Program-made: the position numbers and the translations under genes | Assembly (NCBI RefSeq): GCF_014193515.1 | Contig: NZ_BLXX01000022.1 | Coordinates: 1-50,861, forward strand | DNA length: 50,861 nucleotides | Direction: 5' to 3' | Origin: Geomonas silvestris | GTDB lineage: Bacteria; Desulfobacterota; Desulfuromonadia; Geobacterales; Geobacteraceae | Notes under the pieces: model-generated | What the model was told of the DNA's origin: nothing | Database searches by the model: none | Seen by the model: only the letters and a program-made list of their open reading frames with translations | Part shown: positions 25,921-34,628 of the stretch, one piece after another | How positions within the stretch are numbered: position 1 is the stretch's first letter | Layout of the letters: each line of letters starts with the position of its first letter

Positions 25921-28119
25921 GTGAAATTTTCGCGTCGGACCTTTCTGAAGGCCAGCGGTGCAGCGGGGTGCAGTCTGGCCGCCTACGCCGCGCTTCCCGA
26001 GAAGTTCCTGCTCTGGGCCGAGGAGCAAGGGATGCTGAAGGCGAGCTACGTTCCTACCTTCTGCGAGATCTGCTTCTGGAAGTGCGGCGCGATGGCGAAG
26101 GTGCTGAACGGCCGGGTTGTCAAGCTGGAGGGGAACCCCGCCCATCCCGGAGCCCGAGGTAAACTCTGCGCGCGCGGCAACGGTGGAGCCGGCCTGCTCT
26201 ACGATCCCAACCGCCTGAAGACCCCCTTGATTCGCACCGGTGCCCGCGGAGAACAGAAGTACCGCAAGGCGACCTGGGACGAGGCCCTCGACCTGATCGC
26301 CTCCAAACTCAAGCGCATCAAGGCGGAGTCCGGCCCCGAGTCGGTGGCGCTTTTCACCCACGGCACTCCTACCGACCATTTTCTGCCGCTCCTCTTCGCC
26401 TACGGCTCCCCCAACGTCGGGATGCCCTCTTTCGCCCAGTGCCGCGGTCCGCGCGACGTGGGGCTCGAGCTCACCTTCGGGGAGGGAATCGGTTCCCCGG
26501 AACGCGTCGATCTCACTCGCTCGAAGGTGCTGGTACTCTTCGGTTCGCACCTTGGCGAGAACATGCACAACTCGCAGGTACAGGACTTCGCCGATGCACT
26601 CGCTGCGGGGTCCAAACTCATCGTGGTCGATCCCCGCTTCTCCATCGCCGCCGGCAAGGCTCATAGCTGGCTCCCCATCAGGCCTGCCACCGACCTGGCC
26701 CTCATGCTTGCCTGGATCCACGTGATCATCAAGGAACAGCTCTACGACAAGGCGTACCTCGACTCCTACGCTACCGGGTTCGCGGAACTTGCCGAAGCAG
26801 TTTCCGACTGCACCCCCGAGTGGGCTGCAAAGGAGACCGACCTGTCGGCCGAGAGCATCGTGGAGACCGCACGGCTGCTCGGGCATAACGCACCCAACGT
26901 CTGCATCCATCCCGGGCGCCACGCCACCTGGTACGGCGACGACGTCCAGCGCTCCCGCGCCATCGGCATCCTGGCCGCGCTCTTGGGGAGCTGGGGGAGA
27001 GAAGGGGGGTACTTCCTGGCCACCCGCAGCTCGCTCCCAAAGCTCGAGGGGAAGCCGTTTCCCGAACCAGTCAAGGCCCCGCTCAACCTGGGGAACTTCC
27101 CCTTTGCCGGGGCCGAAGGGGTCACCCAGGAGATCCGCCGCGCGACGCTCACCGGAGAGCCGTATCCCATCAAGGGATGGATCGTAACCGGCACCAACCT
27201 CATGAAGGCGATGCCCAACCAGAAGGAGACCGTCGAGGCGATCAACAAGCTGGACCTTCTGGTGGTGGTCGACGTCATGCCCACGGACACCGCCATGATG
27301 GCCGACGTCATCCTCCCCGAGTGCACCTACCTGGAGCGCCACGACGCGCTGGCGGTCGGAAAGGGGCGCTCGCTCAGCATCTCGCTGCGCCAGCCGGCGC
27401 TGCAGCCGCTCTACGACTCCAAACCGGGGTGGTGGATCGCCAAACAGATCGCCAACCGTCTCGACCTGGGGGACTACTTCCCCTGGCAGACCCTGGAGGA
27501 GAAGATCCAGGCGCAGTGCGCCCTTTGGGGAGTCAATTACCAGGAACTCAAGAAGGTCGGGACCATCACCATCCCCGACAGCGCCAACCCGTATATCACT
27601 GCCGACGCACCGGCCGAGTTCAAGACCGGCTCAGGAAAGATCGAGCTCTACAGCAAGGAGCTCAAGGAGAAGGGGTTCGACCCGGTGCCTCGCTATACCC
27701 GTCACCCGGGGCCGCGCCCGGGTGAGTTCCGGCTGGTCTACGGCAGAAGCCCGGTGCACACCTTCAGCCGCACCGCGAACAACCCCGAACTGCACGAGCT
27801 CTACCCCGAGAACGAGGTCTGGATCAACAGCGGGAAGGCTAAGGAGCTCGGGGTCAAAAACGGTGAGTACGTGGTGCTGGTGAACCAGGACGGGGTGCGC
27901 AGCAACCGGATCAAGGCGAAGGTCACTCAGCGCATCCGCACCGATTGCGTCTATGTGGTGCACGGCTTCGGCGCGGCCAGCAAGGGGCTCTCGCGTGCCT
28001 TTGCCAAGGGGGCCGACGACCAGGGGATGATCACCCGCTACGCCGTGGATCCGATCTGCGGCTCGACCGGGATGCACGTCAATTTCGTGCGCGTGGAAAA
28101 GGAGGGTGTCCATGCCTAA
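25921..28119 (+). CDS. Molybdopterin oxidoreductase catalytic subunit, PsrA/PhsA-like
   Basis: 732 aa periplasmic enzyme of the DMSO-reductase superfamily. Start is GTG 25921, with AAAGGAGGATCACC upstream. Tat signal SRRTFLKASGAAG (residues 4-16). A [4Fe-4S] site is formed by C48, C51, C55 (CEICFWKC) and C83 (KLCARG). C174 in SFAQCRGPRD is the likely Mo ligand. Length and layout fit polysulfide or thiosulfate reductases; the arsenate enzyme ArrA is usually longer. Fe-S and NrfD subunits follow. Several rhodanese genes nearby suggest a sulfur or selenium oxyanion/polysulfide substrate, but sequence alone does not decide it. Confidence 0.9.
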   Translation: MKFSRRTFLKASGAAGCSLAAYAALPEKFLLWAEEQGMLKASYVPTFCEICFWKCGAMAKVLNGRVVKLEGNPAHPGARGKLCARGNGGAGLLYDPNRLKTPLIRTGARGEQKYRKATWDEALDLIASKLKRIKAESGPESVALFTHGTPTDHFLPLLFAYGSPNVGMPSFAQCRGPRDVGLELTFGEGIGSPERVDLTRSKVLVLFGSHLGENMHNSQVQDFADALAAGSKLIVVDPRFSIAAGKAHSWLPIRPATDLALMLAWIHVIIKEQLYDKAYLDSYATGFAELAEAVSDCTPEWAAKETDLSAESIVETARLLGHNAPNVCIHPGRHATWYGDDVQRSRAIGILAALLGSWGREGGYFLATRSSLPKLEGKPFPEPVKAPLNLGNFPFAGAEGVTQEIRRATLTGEPYPIKGWIVTGTNLMKAMPNQKETVEAINKLDLLVVVDVMPTDTAMMADVILPECTYLERHDALAVGKGRSLSISLRQPALQPLYDSKPGWWIAKQIANRLDLGDYFPWQTLEEKIQAQCALWGVNYQELKKVGTITIPDSANPYITADAPAEFKTGSGKIELYSKELKEKGFDPVPRYTRHPGPRPGEFRLVYGRSPVHTFSRTANNPELHELYPENEVWINSGKAKELGVKNGEYVVLVNQDGVRSNRIKAKVTQRIRTDCVYVVHGFGAASKGLSRAFAKGADDQGMITRYAVDPICGSTGMHVNFVRVEKEGVHA

Positions 28120-28669
28120 GTACGCCATGGTGGTCGATCAGCGGCGCTGTGTGGCCTGCATGGCCTGCGTGGTCGCCTGCAAGAAGGAGAACGAGGTCCC
28201 GCCCGGCCAGTTCCGCACCCGGGTGGTGGAACTGGTGGAGGGAGAGTTTCCCCGGCTGCGCATGGAGCTTCGCTCCGAGCTCTGCAACCACTGCGACAAT
28301 CCCCCCTGCGTCTACAACTGCCCGACCGGCGCCTCCTACAAGGCTGCGGACGGGATGGTGCTTCTGAAAAAACACCGCTGTGTGGGGTGCAAGGCGTGTG
28401 TCGCCTCGTGCCCCTACGACGCCCGCTACATCAACGAGGAGAAGGGGTTCGCCGACAAGTGCACCTTCTGCTCGCAGCGCATCGCGGAGGGGAAACAGCC
28501 GGCCTGCGTCGCGACCTGCATCGGCAAGTCGCGCATCTTCGGCGACCTGGACGACCCCGCCAGCGCGGTGAGCGCCGCCCTGCGCGACAACCACCACGAA
28601 GTGCTCCTGGCCAGCGCGGGGACCAAGCCGCGGGTCTTCTACATCAAGAAATTCGGCACGCCGGAATAG
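28112..28669 (+). CDS. Four-cluster [4Fe-4S] electron transfer subunit, PsrB-like
   Basis: 185 aa ferredoxin subunit. Sixteen Cys are arranged in four motifs: CVACMACVVAC, CNHCDNPPCVYNC, CVGCKACVASC, and CTFCSQ with ACVATC. It passes electrons between the NrfD-like membrane subunit and the molybdenum subunit. Start ATG 28112 has AAGGAGGG upstream and overlaps the stop of the catalytic gene by 8 bases. No signal peptide is seen, so it probably rides across the membrane with the Tat-exported subunit, as known for this family. Confidence 0.95.
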   Translation: MPKYAMVVDQRRCVACMACVVACKKENEVPPGQFRTRVVELVEGEFPRLRMELRSELCNHCDNPPCVYNCPTGASYKAADGMVLLKKHRCVGCKACVASCPYDARYINEEKGFADKCTFCSQRIAEGKQPACVATCIGKSRIFGDLDDPASAVSAALRDNHHEVLLASAGTKPRVFYIKKFGTPE

Positions 28670-28680
28670 GAGGCTTTCCC

Positions 28681-29649
28681 ATGGAAATCACGGTTACCGG
28701 AGCGAATGCGCTTGTTTCTCCCCACCTGCACGTCTGGGACTGGCGGGTCTCGTTGTACCTGTTTCTCGGGGGGCTCTCGGCGGGGCTTGCGGTGATGACC
28801 TCGGTTTTGCACGTGCGTAAAGGGGGAGCGCTGGCAACCGGCGAACGAGCCGCGTCGACTGCCGGGCTGTTGGTGCCGCTCATCCTGAGCGTCGGGATGC
28901 TCTTCATCTTCCTGGACCTGGAGCGCAAGCTGAACGTCTTCTGGTTCTACCTGACCGTGCAGCCGCTCTCCCCCATGTCCTGGGGCTCCTGGGGGCTTTT
29001 GGTCTTCTACCCGGTGAGTGTCTTCTACGCCCTGGCCGCCTTCCCCGCGGAGCGCCGTCAGCAGTTGAGGCTTCCGGTGCTGATCCGCATTTCCGAGCGT
29101 TTGAGCGCCTACCGCCTGCAGCTTGCCGCAGCCAACTTCGGGATGGGGATCTTCATCGGGGTCTACACCGGGGTCCTCTTGAGCTCCTTCGTGGCGCGCC
29201 CCTTGTGGAACTCGGCGATCCTCCCCGTCCTGTTTCTCACCTCGGCCCTTTCCGCCGGTGCCGCCTTCATGATCATGATAGCGGACCAGAAGAAGGTGAA
29301 GCTCTTCTTCACCAAGGTGGACATCTGGCTCATCCTGGCCGAGATGGTGTTGTTGCCGCTTTTCTTCTACGGCCAGTACACCTCCTCGGGGGCGCACCGC
29401 AACTCGATCCTTCCCTTTTTCACCCTGAATCACGAGTACTTCTGGTACGGCTTGGGGCTTCTCTTCCTGGTGGTGATCTTCCCCATTGCCGTGGTGCTCA
29501 AGTTTTTGGAGGTGCGCGAGGACCATGGCGACGAGCTGACCGGGCAGGAGCTCATGCGGATGAACCTGAGCGCCGTGATGGTGCTTTTGGGAGGCCTGGT
29601 CATCCGGCTCTCCTTCGTCTACGCCGGCCAGTTGAGCCGTCTGAGCTAG
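28681..29649 (+). CDS. NrfD/PsrC-family membrane subunit
   Basis: 322 aa with about eight to nine membrane spans. The N terminus has HVWDWRVSLYLFLGGLSAGLAVMTS, typical of PsrC/NrfD quinol-binding subunits. The start has TAGGAGG 8 bases upstream, and the gap from the Fe-S gene is 11 bases. It anchors the complex and exchanges electrons with menaquinone. Together the three genes form a complete CISM (complex iron-sulfur molybdoenzyme). Confidence 0.93.
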   Translation: MEITVTGANALVSPHLHVWDWRVSLYLFLGGLSAGLAVMTSVLHVRKGGALATGERAASTAGLLVPLILSVGMLFIFLDLERKLNVFWFYLTVQPLSPMSWGSWGLLVFYPVSVFYALAAFPAERRQQLRLPVLIRISERLSAYRLQLAAANFGMGIFIGVYTGVLLSSFVARPLWNSAILPVLFLTSALSAGAAFMIMIADQKKVKLFFTKVDIWLILAEMVLLPLFFYGQYTSSGAHRNSILPFFTLNHEYFWYGLGLLFLVVIFPIAVVLKFLEVREDHGDELTGQELMRMNLSAVMVLLGGLVIRLSFVYAGQLSRLS

Positions 29650-29681
29650 GGGGGCGGCCGGGTAGGGCGTCCCGATTTGGC

Positions 29682-29720
29682 CTTTCGTTGTCAATGGTCA
29701 ATCGTCCATTGTCAATTGCC
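29682..29720. repeat. Dispersed CAATTG-family repeat
   Basis: Contains CCTTTCGTTGTCAAT followed by GTCCATTGTCAATTG. The first 15 bases are also present, inverted, at 17645-17660. Other copies lie at 16643 and 17885. Confidence 0.65.
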
Positions 29721-29777
29721 TCATCAGCTGTGCCGGCCCCTGCAGGGGTCGTTATTCCAGGTAAGGAGGAGTATCCG

Positions 29778-29999
29778 ATGAAGCGTATGGCAACCCTGTT
29801 GGTAGCGGCCCTGGTGGCGCTGAGCCTGTCCGGCCTGGCTTTTGCCGAAGAGACCAAACCGGCCGAGAAGAAGGAAAGCACCGAGGCCAAGCCGGAGAAG
29901 AAGGCCAAGAAGGCGAAGAAAGAGAAGAAGGACGAGGCCGCTGACGCCAAGAAGGAAGGGAAGCCGGCCAAGAAGAAGAAAGAGATGGCCGGCTGCTAA
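29778..29999 (+). CDS. Small exported Lys/Glu/Ala-rich protein
   Basis: 73 aa. Signal peptide MKRMATLLVAALVALSLSGLAFA|EE. The mature 49 residues are mostly Lys, Glu and Ala in short repeats (KKAKKAKKEKK) and end MAGC, leaving a single Cys at the C terminus. Start has AAGGAGG 8 bases upstream. It follows the PsrABC-like operon by 128 bases and is closed by a strong terminator. I do not recognise the family. A polycationic periplasmic protein with one terminal thiol could bind anions or a metal, or be tethered, but this is speculation. Confidence 0.8.
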   Translation: MKRMATLLVAALVALSLSGLAFAEETKPAEKKESTEAKPEKKAKKAKKEKKDEAADAKKEGKPAKKKKEMAGC

Positions 30000-30033
30000 G
30001 CTCTTCAACCAGAGCGGAATCACTGGCGGTTAC

Positions 30034-30075
30034 AAAAGGGAAGGCGCCCGATCACTGGGCGCCTTCCCTTTTTTC
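30034..30075. terminator. Bidirectional intrinsic terminator
   Basis: AAAAGGGAAGGCGCCC, loop GATCACT, GGGCGCCTTCCCTTTTTT. It serves the small protein gene rightward and could also stop leftward transcripts. Confidence 0.93.
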
Positions 30076-30255
30076 TGATATGTCGTTGCCCCAGGGGGAC
30101 TGGCTCCGCAGCTGCCCGTCCCCTTGTGTGGTGCCGTGTCCCTTGCTCCGTCTTTATCTGCGGCACGCCAGCCAGCGGCCCCTCACCCCGATCCTCTCCC
30201 GGAGGGCGAGGGGGAGTTGGGGTTAGCTCGTGGGGGGCGTAGGGGGACAGTCCGC

Positions 30256-31533
30256 TTACTCGCTCACCTTATAGCTGCCGTCTTCTTTGAATTCGACGTT
30301 GGCGTTCAGAAACTTAACCGCGTACTCCTTTCCCTGCACCACGTCGAAGGCCATCTCGGCACGGGTGCCGGTGTTGCAGTAAAAGAGCACCGGTTTTCCC
30401 TTGGGGAGTTCCGCGAAGCGCTTGGCCATCTGCTCGGTCGGGATGTTGATGGCGTTGGGGAGCCGCTCCTTTTTAAACTCCTCCGGGGTCCGCACATCGA
30501 CCAGGATGGTCCCCTCCGGCAGCCCCTTGAGGAAATCGTTCGGGCCGAGCTCGTTGGGGCCGAGCTTTTTGCGGTACACGATGCGATCCGCGGTCGAGCC
30601 CCCCTGGAGCTGGAAGCCTGCCCTGCGCCACTCCTCGATCCCGCCGGGGAAACCGGTCACGTTGCTGTAACCCCAGTCGCGCGCCGTGGAGACCGCCGCT
30701 GCCACGTCTTTTTCGCCCGTTCCATAGAAGACCAGCTGGGCGGCCTTTGTGCTCGGGAAGCGGTTTTCCCACTGCTCCAGCTGCGCCAGGGGGATATTGA
30801 CCGCACCGGGAAGGTGGCCTGCGGCCGCAGCCTTGGCCTCGCGCAGGTCGATGAGCACCGCGTTTCCCTCGCTGATAAAGGCCGCGCTGGGGATGGTGTA
30901 GTGCTCGGCCTTCTTCCACCCGGGCTCCCCTGCGGTGAAAACCCGGACGTTAGGGTAGCCGAGGCTGCGGGCGATCTGCGCCGATTTGTGGCTCAGCCCA
31001 CAGGAGACGCCGCCGCAGTAGAAAACGAGCTGGACCTCCTTGCGGGCCGGCAGGAGCGTGCTCCCCTGCTGTTCGAGTACGGGGAGCGGAATGGAGACCG
31101 CGTAGGGGAGGTGCCCGCTGGCGTACTTGGAAGCGGGGCGGGCATCGATGATCATCACCTCGGGATTGGGGCGCTCCAGGAGAGCTTCCATCTCCTGGAG
31201 CGGAACGTCCTGGACCCCCTCCGGGAGGTTCGGGATCATCTTGGTGATCCTGGTCGCCACCAGGTCGTCGCCGTCGCGCTGGTAGTCGACCGAAACGTTC
31301 TCTCCGGGGAGGATGTCCTTGGTCCCCGCCGCGTTGACAAAGGCGGTCTTCTCGTCGAACCTCAGGACCAGCGCCTTCTTGATCCCCTGATCAAGGGCGA
31401 TGGTCTTCGACTTGTTGGCCAGCGCCCGGACCGGTCCCACCACGTTGAGCGTTTCGCCGGCGTATGCGATGCTGCAACCGCACCATAACGCGACGAGCGT
31501 CAGCTGTGCCACCCTGCCTGTCGATCTCCTCAT
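30256..31533 (-). CDS. Periplasmic protein with three rhodanese domains
   Basis: 425 aa. Signal peptide ending CSIAYA|GE, a small beta domain (about 25-100), then three rhodanese repeats at about 110-205, 210-310 and 320-415. Domain 1 has FYCGGVSCG and domain 3 FYCNTGTRAE, each with a loop Cys. Domain 2 has FYGTGEKD, lacking the Cys, so it is probably inactive or structural. Start ATG 31533 lies 9 bases after AGGAGG. Rhodaneses move sulfane sulfur or, in some cases, selenium. Location opposite the PsrABC-like operon suggests handling of polysulfide or related product. Confidence 0.9.
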   Translation of the reverse strand: MRRSTGRVAQLTLVALWCGCSIAYAGETLNVVGPVRALANKSKTIALDQGIKKALVLRFDEKTAFVNAAGTKDILPGENVSVDYQRDGDDLVATRITKMIPNLPEGVQDVPLQEMEALLERPNPEVMIIDARPASKYASGHLPYAVSIPLPVLEQQGSTLLPARKEVQLVFYCGGVSCGLSHKSAQIARSLGYPNVRVFTAGEPGWKKAEHYTIPSAAFISEGNAVLIDLREAKAAAAGHLPGAVNIPLAQLEQWENRFPSTKAAQLVFYGTGEKDVAAAVSTARDWGYSNVTGFPGGIEEWRRAGFQLQGGSTADRIVYRKKLGPNELGPNDFLKGLPEGTILVDVRTPEEFKKERLPNAINIPTEQMAKRFAELPKGKPVLFYCNTGTRAEMAFDVVQGKEYAVKFLNANVEFKEDGSYKVSE

Positions 31534-31720
31534 GCTGTGCAACCTCCTGTACCTGAAGTAAGTTACCTGCTGAAAGGAAATGGCCGACCGTGCCCCGCTG
31601 AGCGGCGGGAGCGGTGCGCCGTTGCACCATGCGGCGCCACCGGCACCGCCCCCGCCGTTGCCATCGTCCCTGGATTGGGATTTTCTATATCATATATTCG
31701 AGTAGCTGCATAGTGCTGAA

Positions 31721-33754
31721 TCAGAACCGGTAGTTGACGGAGCCGTAGATGTTCCTGCCGTTTTCGGGTACCCGCACCCCGCTTTGGAAGGGATCCCGCG
31801 CGTAGGAGAGGTGGCTGAAGTACTGCTTGTCGAGCAGGTTGCTCACCCCGACGATCACGGTGAAGCGCTCGATGCTGTAGCCCGCCTTGAGGTCGGTGGT
31901 GGCCCAGCCCGCGGTGCGCTGCTCGAGCAGGCCGGTATCGACCCGGTCCTGTTCGCGGGTCAGGTTCTCCAGTGCCTCGACGAAGAGGTGGCCGTCGTCG
32001 TAGCGTACCGACAGGGTCCCCTTAAGAGGCGGTATCTCGGAGAGCGGCCGGTTGCCGGTCTGGTTCTCCCCTTCGACGTAGGAAAGCGCTCCCCTCAAGA
32101 AGATGTTGTAGTCCAGCGCGACCTGGCTCCCCAACTCGGCGCCCCACATGGTGGCATGCACGTTCTGGTAGCTCTTCTCGAAGAGGCCGGGCACCTGGTA
32201 GAAGTTGATGTAGTCCTGGAGGTCCGAGTAGAAAAGCGAGGCGTTCAGGTAGAAGCGGTCGGTGGCGAACTTGGCGCCCAGGTCGGCCTGATGGTTCACG
32301 GTCGACTTCAACCCGGAGTTGCCGTGCCAGTACGGTGAGTTGAGCGTCGGGGCGGCGGCGAGCGGCACGTCGAGGAAGAGCTCCTGCTGGTCCGGCGTCC
32401 TCGTCCCGCGCGCGATGCCGACGAAAAGGTCGAGCCCCTGCACCGGGGTGTAGTTGAGCTGCAGGTTGGCGCTCAGGTTGGTGAAATCGCGGCTGGTCCC
32501 GGCGCTCACCCGGGTGTTGCTCTTCTCCGCGTCCACCCAGGTCAGGTCGCCGCGCAGGCCGCCGGTCAGGCGCAGGCGGTCGCCCAGCGGCAGCTGGTAC
32601 TCCCCGAAGAGCCCCAGGTTGTCGACGCTGGCGTCGGGGACCATGGCCAGGTCGCGGTAGGCGAAGTACCCGGCGCGGCGGTTCACGGCGTCCCAGTTGC
32701 GGTTGTAGTAGTCGACCCCGGTCTTAAGGGATCCCGGTCCTGCGGCAAGGGTGCCCTGCAGCTTTAACCCGTAGACCTGGGTGCTCGCGTCGGTCTGCAT
32801 CGAGTAGAAGCGCGTGGTGGTGAGGGAGCTGGCGCGCTCCCGGTCGTCCATCAGGTGGTTCACCTTGTCCCAGTAGGCCTGCACCTTGAGTTCGCGCACC
32901 AGAGGGGAGACCTTCTCGATCCGGTAACTCCAGTTTAAAAGGTGGGTCCGGTCGTAGTCGGCATCCATCTTCAAGTACGGGTAGAGCACGTGGTCGGCGT
33001 CCTGGTAGCTGTAGGAGAGCTCGCTGCGCGCGTTGGCGGTCGGGTTGAAACCGAGCTTGAGCCACCCGGTGTTGATCTCGTAGGCCTTCGAGTCGACGGA
33101 GCCGGGGCGGTAGCGGTTCGGGCTGCTGGCGGGGTAGATCTCGGTCAAGCGCCTGCCGTCGCCCGACTCCGGGACGTCCGAGTACTTGTAGGCGTACCCC
33201 ATGAGGAGGTCGTACTTCTCCGTCGCATAGGAACCGGTGGCGGCCGCGTTCAGGCTGTTCCAGGATCCGTACATCAGGTTGAGGTCGGCGCCCCAACCGG
33301 TCCCCGGGCGCTTGGTCTGCGCGTCGATCATCCCGCCGAGCCCCCCGGGGTTACTGAGGTCGTAGGGGCCCTTGACGATGGTTACCTGCTCGACCTCGGC
33401 GAAATCGAGGTGGAAGGAGGGAGGGTCCATCCTGGAAGGGCAGGCGCCGTGCAGGCGCACCCCGTCCACCAGGACGTTTATGTTGTCCCGCTGGAAGCCG
33501 CGCAGCACCACGTCGTTGGCGATGGCCCCCTTGTGCACGTAGCTTACCCCTTCGACCTGCTTCAGGGCTTCGCCGAGGTCCCGAGCCGGGCTTTCCCGCA
33601 CCTCGCGTATCGAGAGGTTCTCCTCGATGGGGGACTGCTTCTGGCCGCGCACCGTGATCTCGTCGAGGATCTGGCTTTCGGCCCGGGCCTCGGGTGCGTA
33701 GAGGGCAAAGCCGCAGGCTGACAACAACAGGGCGTATCTGGAAATGCTCTTCAT
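31721..33754 (-). CDS. TonB-dependent outer-membrane receptor, OprC/NosA copper type
   Basis: 677 aa. Signal peptide to about residue 25 (EARA|ES), a TonB box-like segment (DEITVRG), a plug domain (about 40-155) and a 22-strand barrel ending YGSVNYRF. The plug has HGACPSRMDPP, with C105 and M109 as a CxxxM motif, and the barrel has NHLMDD, with H300 and M302 as HxM. These are the copper ligands described for OprC (CxxxM and HxM), so copper is the likely substrate. Start ATG 33754 has GGAG upstream. It lies 28 bases after tonB, in the same operon. Confidence 0.88.
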   Translation of the reverse strand: MKSISRYALLLSACGFALYAPEARAESQILDEITVRGQKQSPIEENLSIREVRESPARDLGEALKQVEGVSYVHKGAIANDVVLRGFQRDNINVLVDGVRLHGACPSRMDPPSFHLDFAEVEQVTIVKGPYDLSNPGGLGGMIDAQTKRPGTGWGADLNLMYGSWNSLNAAATGSYATEKYDLLMGYAYKYSDVPESGDGRRLTEIYPASSPNRYRPGSVDSKAYEINTGWLKLGFNPTANARSELSYSYQDADHVLYPYLKMDADYDRTHLLNWSYRIEKVSPLVRELKVQAYWDKVNHLMDDRERASSLTTTRFYSMQTDASTQVYGLKLQGTLAAGPGSLKTGVDYYNRNWDAVNRRAGYFAYRDLAMVPDASVDNLGLFGEYQLPLGDRLRLTGGLRGDLTWVDAEKSNTRVSAGTSRDFTNLSANLQLNYTPVQGLDLFVGIARGTRTPDQQELFLDVPLAAAPTLNSPYWHGNSGLKSTVNHQADLGAKFATDRFYLNASLFYSDLQDYINFYQVPGLFEKSYQNVHATMWGAELGSQVALDYNIFLRGALSYVEGENQTGNRPLSEIPPLKGTLSVRYDDGHLFVEALENLTREQDRVDTGLLEQRTAGWATTDLKAGYSIERFTVIVGVSNLLDKQYFSHLSYARDPFQSGVRVPENGRNIYGSVNYRF

Positions 33755-33782
33755 AACAGGAAATCTCCTTTAAATAATAAAG

Positions 33783-34526
33783 TTAGGGGTGCAGCGCAAA
33801 GTGCACCGGCAGCACGATCTCGGCGCGGACCGGCGGCTTGGGAAACGGCGCGACGGCGCGGACCGTGTCCAGGGCGCTTTGATCGAGGATCGCGTGGCGC
33901 GAGCTCTCCACCACCTTCAGGGTGGAGATGCTGCCGTCCTCCTGGATGACGAAACTCACCACCGTCTTGCCGCTCCAGTTCATGCGGCGCGCCAGGGGCG
34001 GGTAGGCGAGCCGCCGGGTGACGAGGTCTCGGATGTAGGCGAAATGCTCTTTCACGTAGTGCTGCTGCGCCGTTTCCCGGTGTGCGGCCGGAGCCGGCGG
34101 CGGGGTGGCGACCGGCGCGGCGCTCGCGGGGGGGGCGCTGGCGCTTCCCACCGTAGCCGGCTCCGGTCGCTGTGCGTCGCGCGGCGGGCCTGGTGCCGGG
34201 ACCCGTTCTGCCGCTGGCTGCAGTGGCAAGGGGACAGCCACCGGGGTAGGCTGGGTGGCCGGGCTCTTGAGCTGCACCGGTACCGGCGCCGGTTCCCTGA
34301 CCGGCACCGGGGCGCTGGTGCTGGCGGGGAGCGGCGGGCGCAGTTCCGGCCGCTGCGGCGACGGCGCCGTCTTCGGACGCGGCAAGTCCGGCAGGTCCAG
34401 GTACTCGAGGGAGATCGTAACCGGATGTACCGGCTGAACCTGCCGCGAGACGGCCAGGGTCAGGGCCAGGGCCAGAACCAGGTGCAACGTGAAAGACAAG
34501 CCGCAGCATTTGGTCAGTTGACTCAT
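33783..34526 (-). CDS. tonB: Energy transducer TonB
   Basis: 247 aa. One N-terminal membrane span (about 8-27), a long Pro/Ala/Val-rich periplasmic linker (about 45-155), and a C-terminal TonB fold (about 165-247) with YPPLARRMNWSGKTVVSFVI and SALDTVRAVAPFPKPP. Start ATG 34526 has GCAGGAGG upstream. It probably serves the receptor encoded next. No exbB or exbD is in view, so it must borrow the motor from elsewhere. Confidence 0.93.
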   Translation of the reverse strand: MSQLTKCCGLSFTLHLVLALALTLAVSRQVQPVHPVTISLEYLDLPDLPRPKTAPSPQRPELRPPLPASTSAPVPVREPAPVPVQLKSPATQPTPVAVPLPLQPAAERVPAPGPPRDAQRPEPATVGSASAPPASAAPVATPPPAPAAHRETAQQHYVKEHFAYIRDLVTRRLAYPPLARRMNWSGKTVVSFVIQEDGSISTLKVVESSRHAILDQSALDTVRAVAPFPKPPVRAEIVLPVHFALHP

Positions 34527-34628
34527 GGGCAACCTCCTGCAAAGGCGGATCTTTGGGCGAGTGCGGGCGCAGCTGTGGCGTTGCTGCCTGGGCCGTCCAC
34601 GCACGTCGGGTATCTGGTGATCGTCTGG

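Noticed and set aside
25801..27342. 513-codon leftward frame opposite the molybdoenzyme gene
   Set aside because: Antisense to a gene with intact Tat and Fe-S motifs; no start signal.
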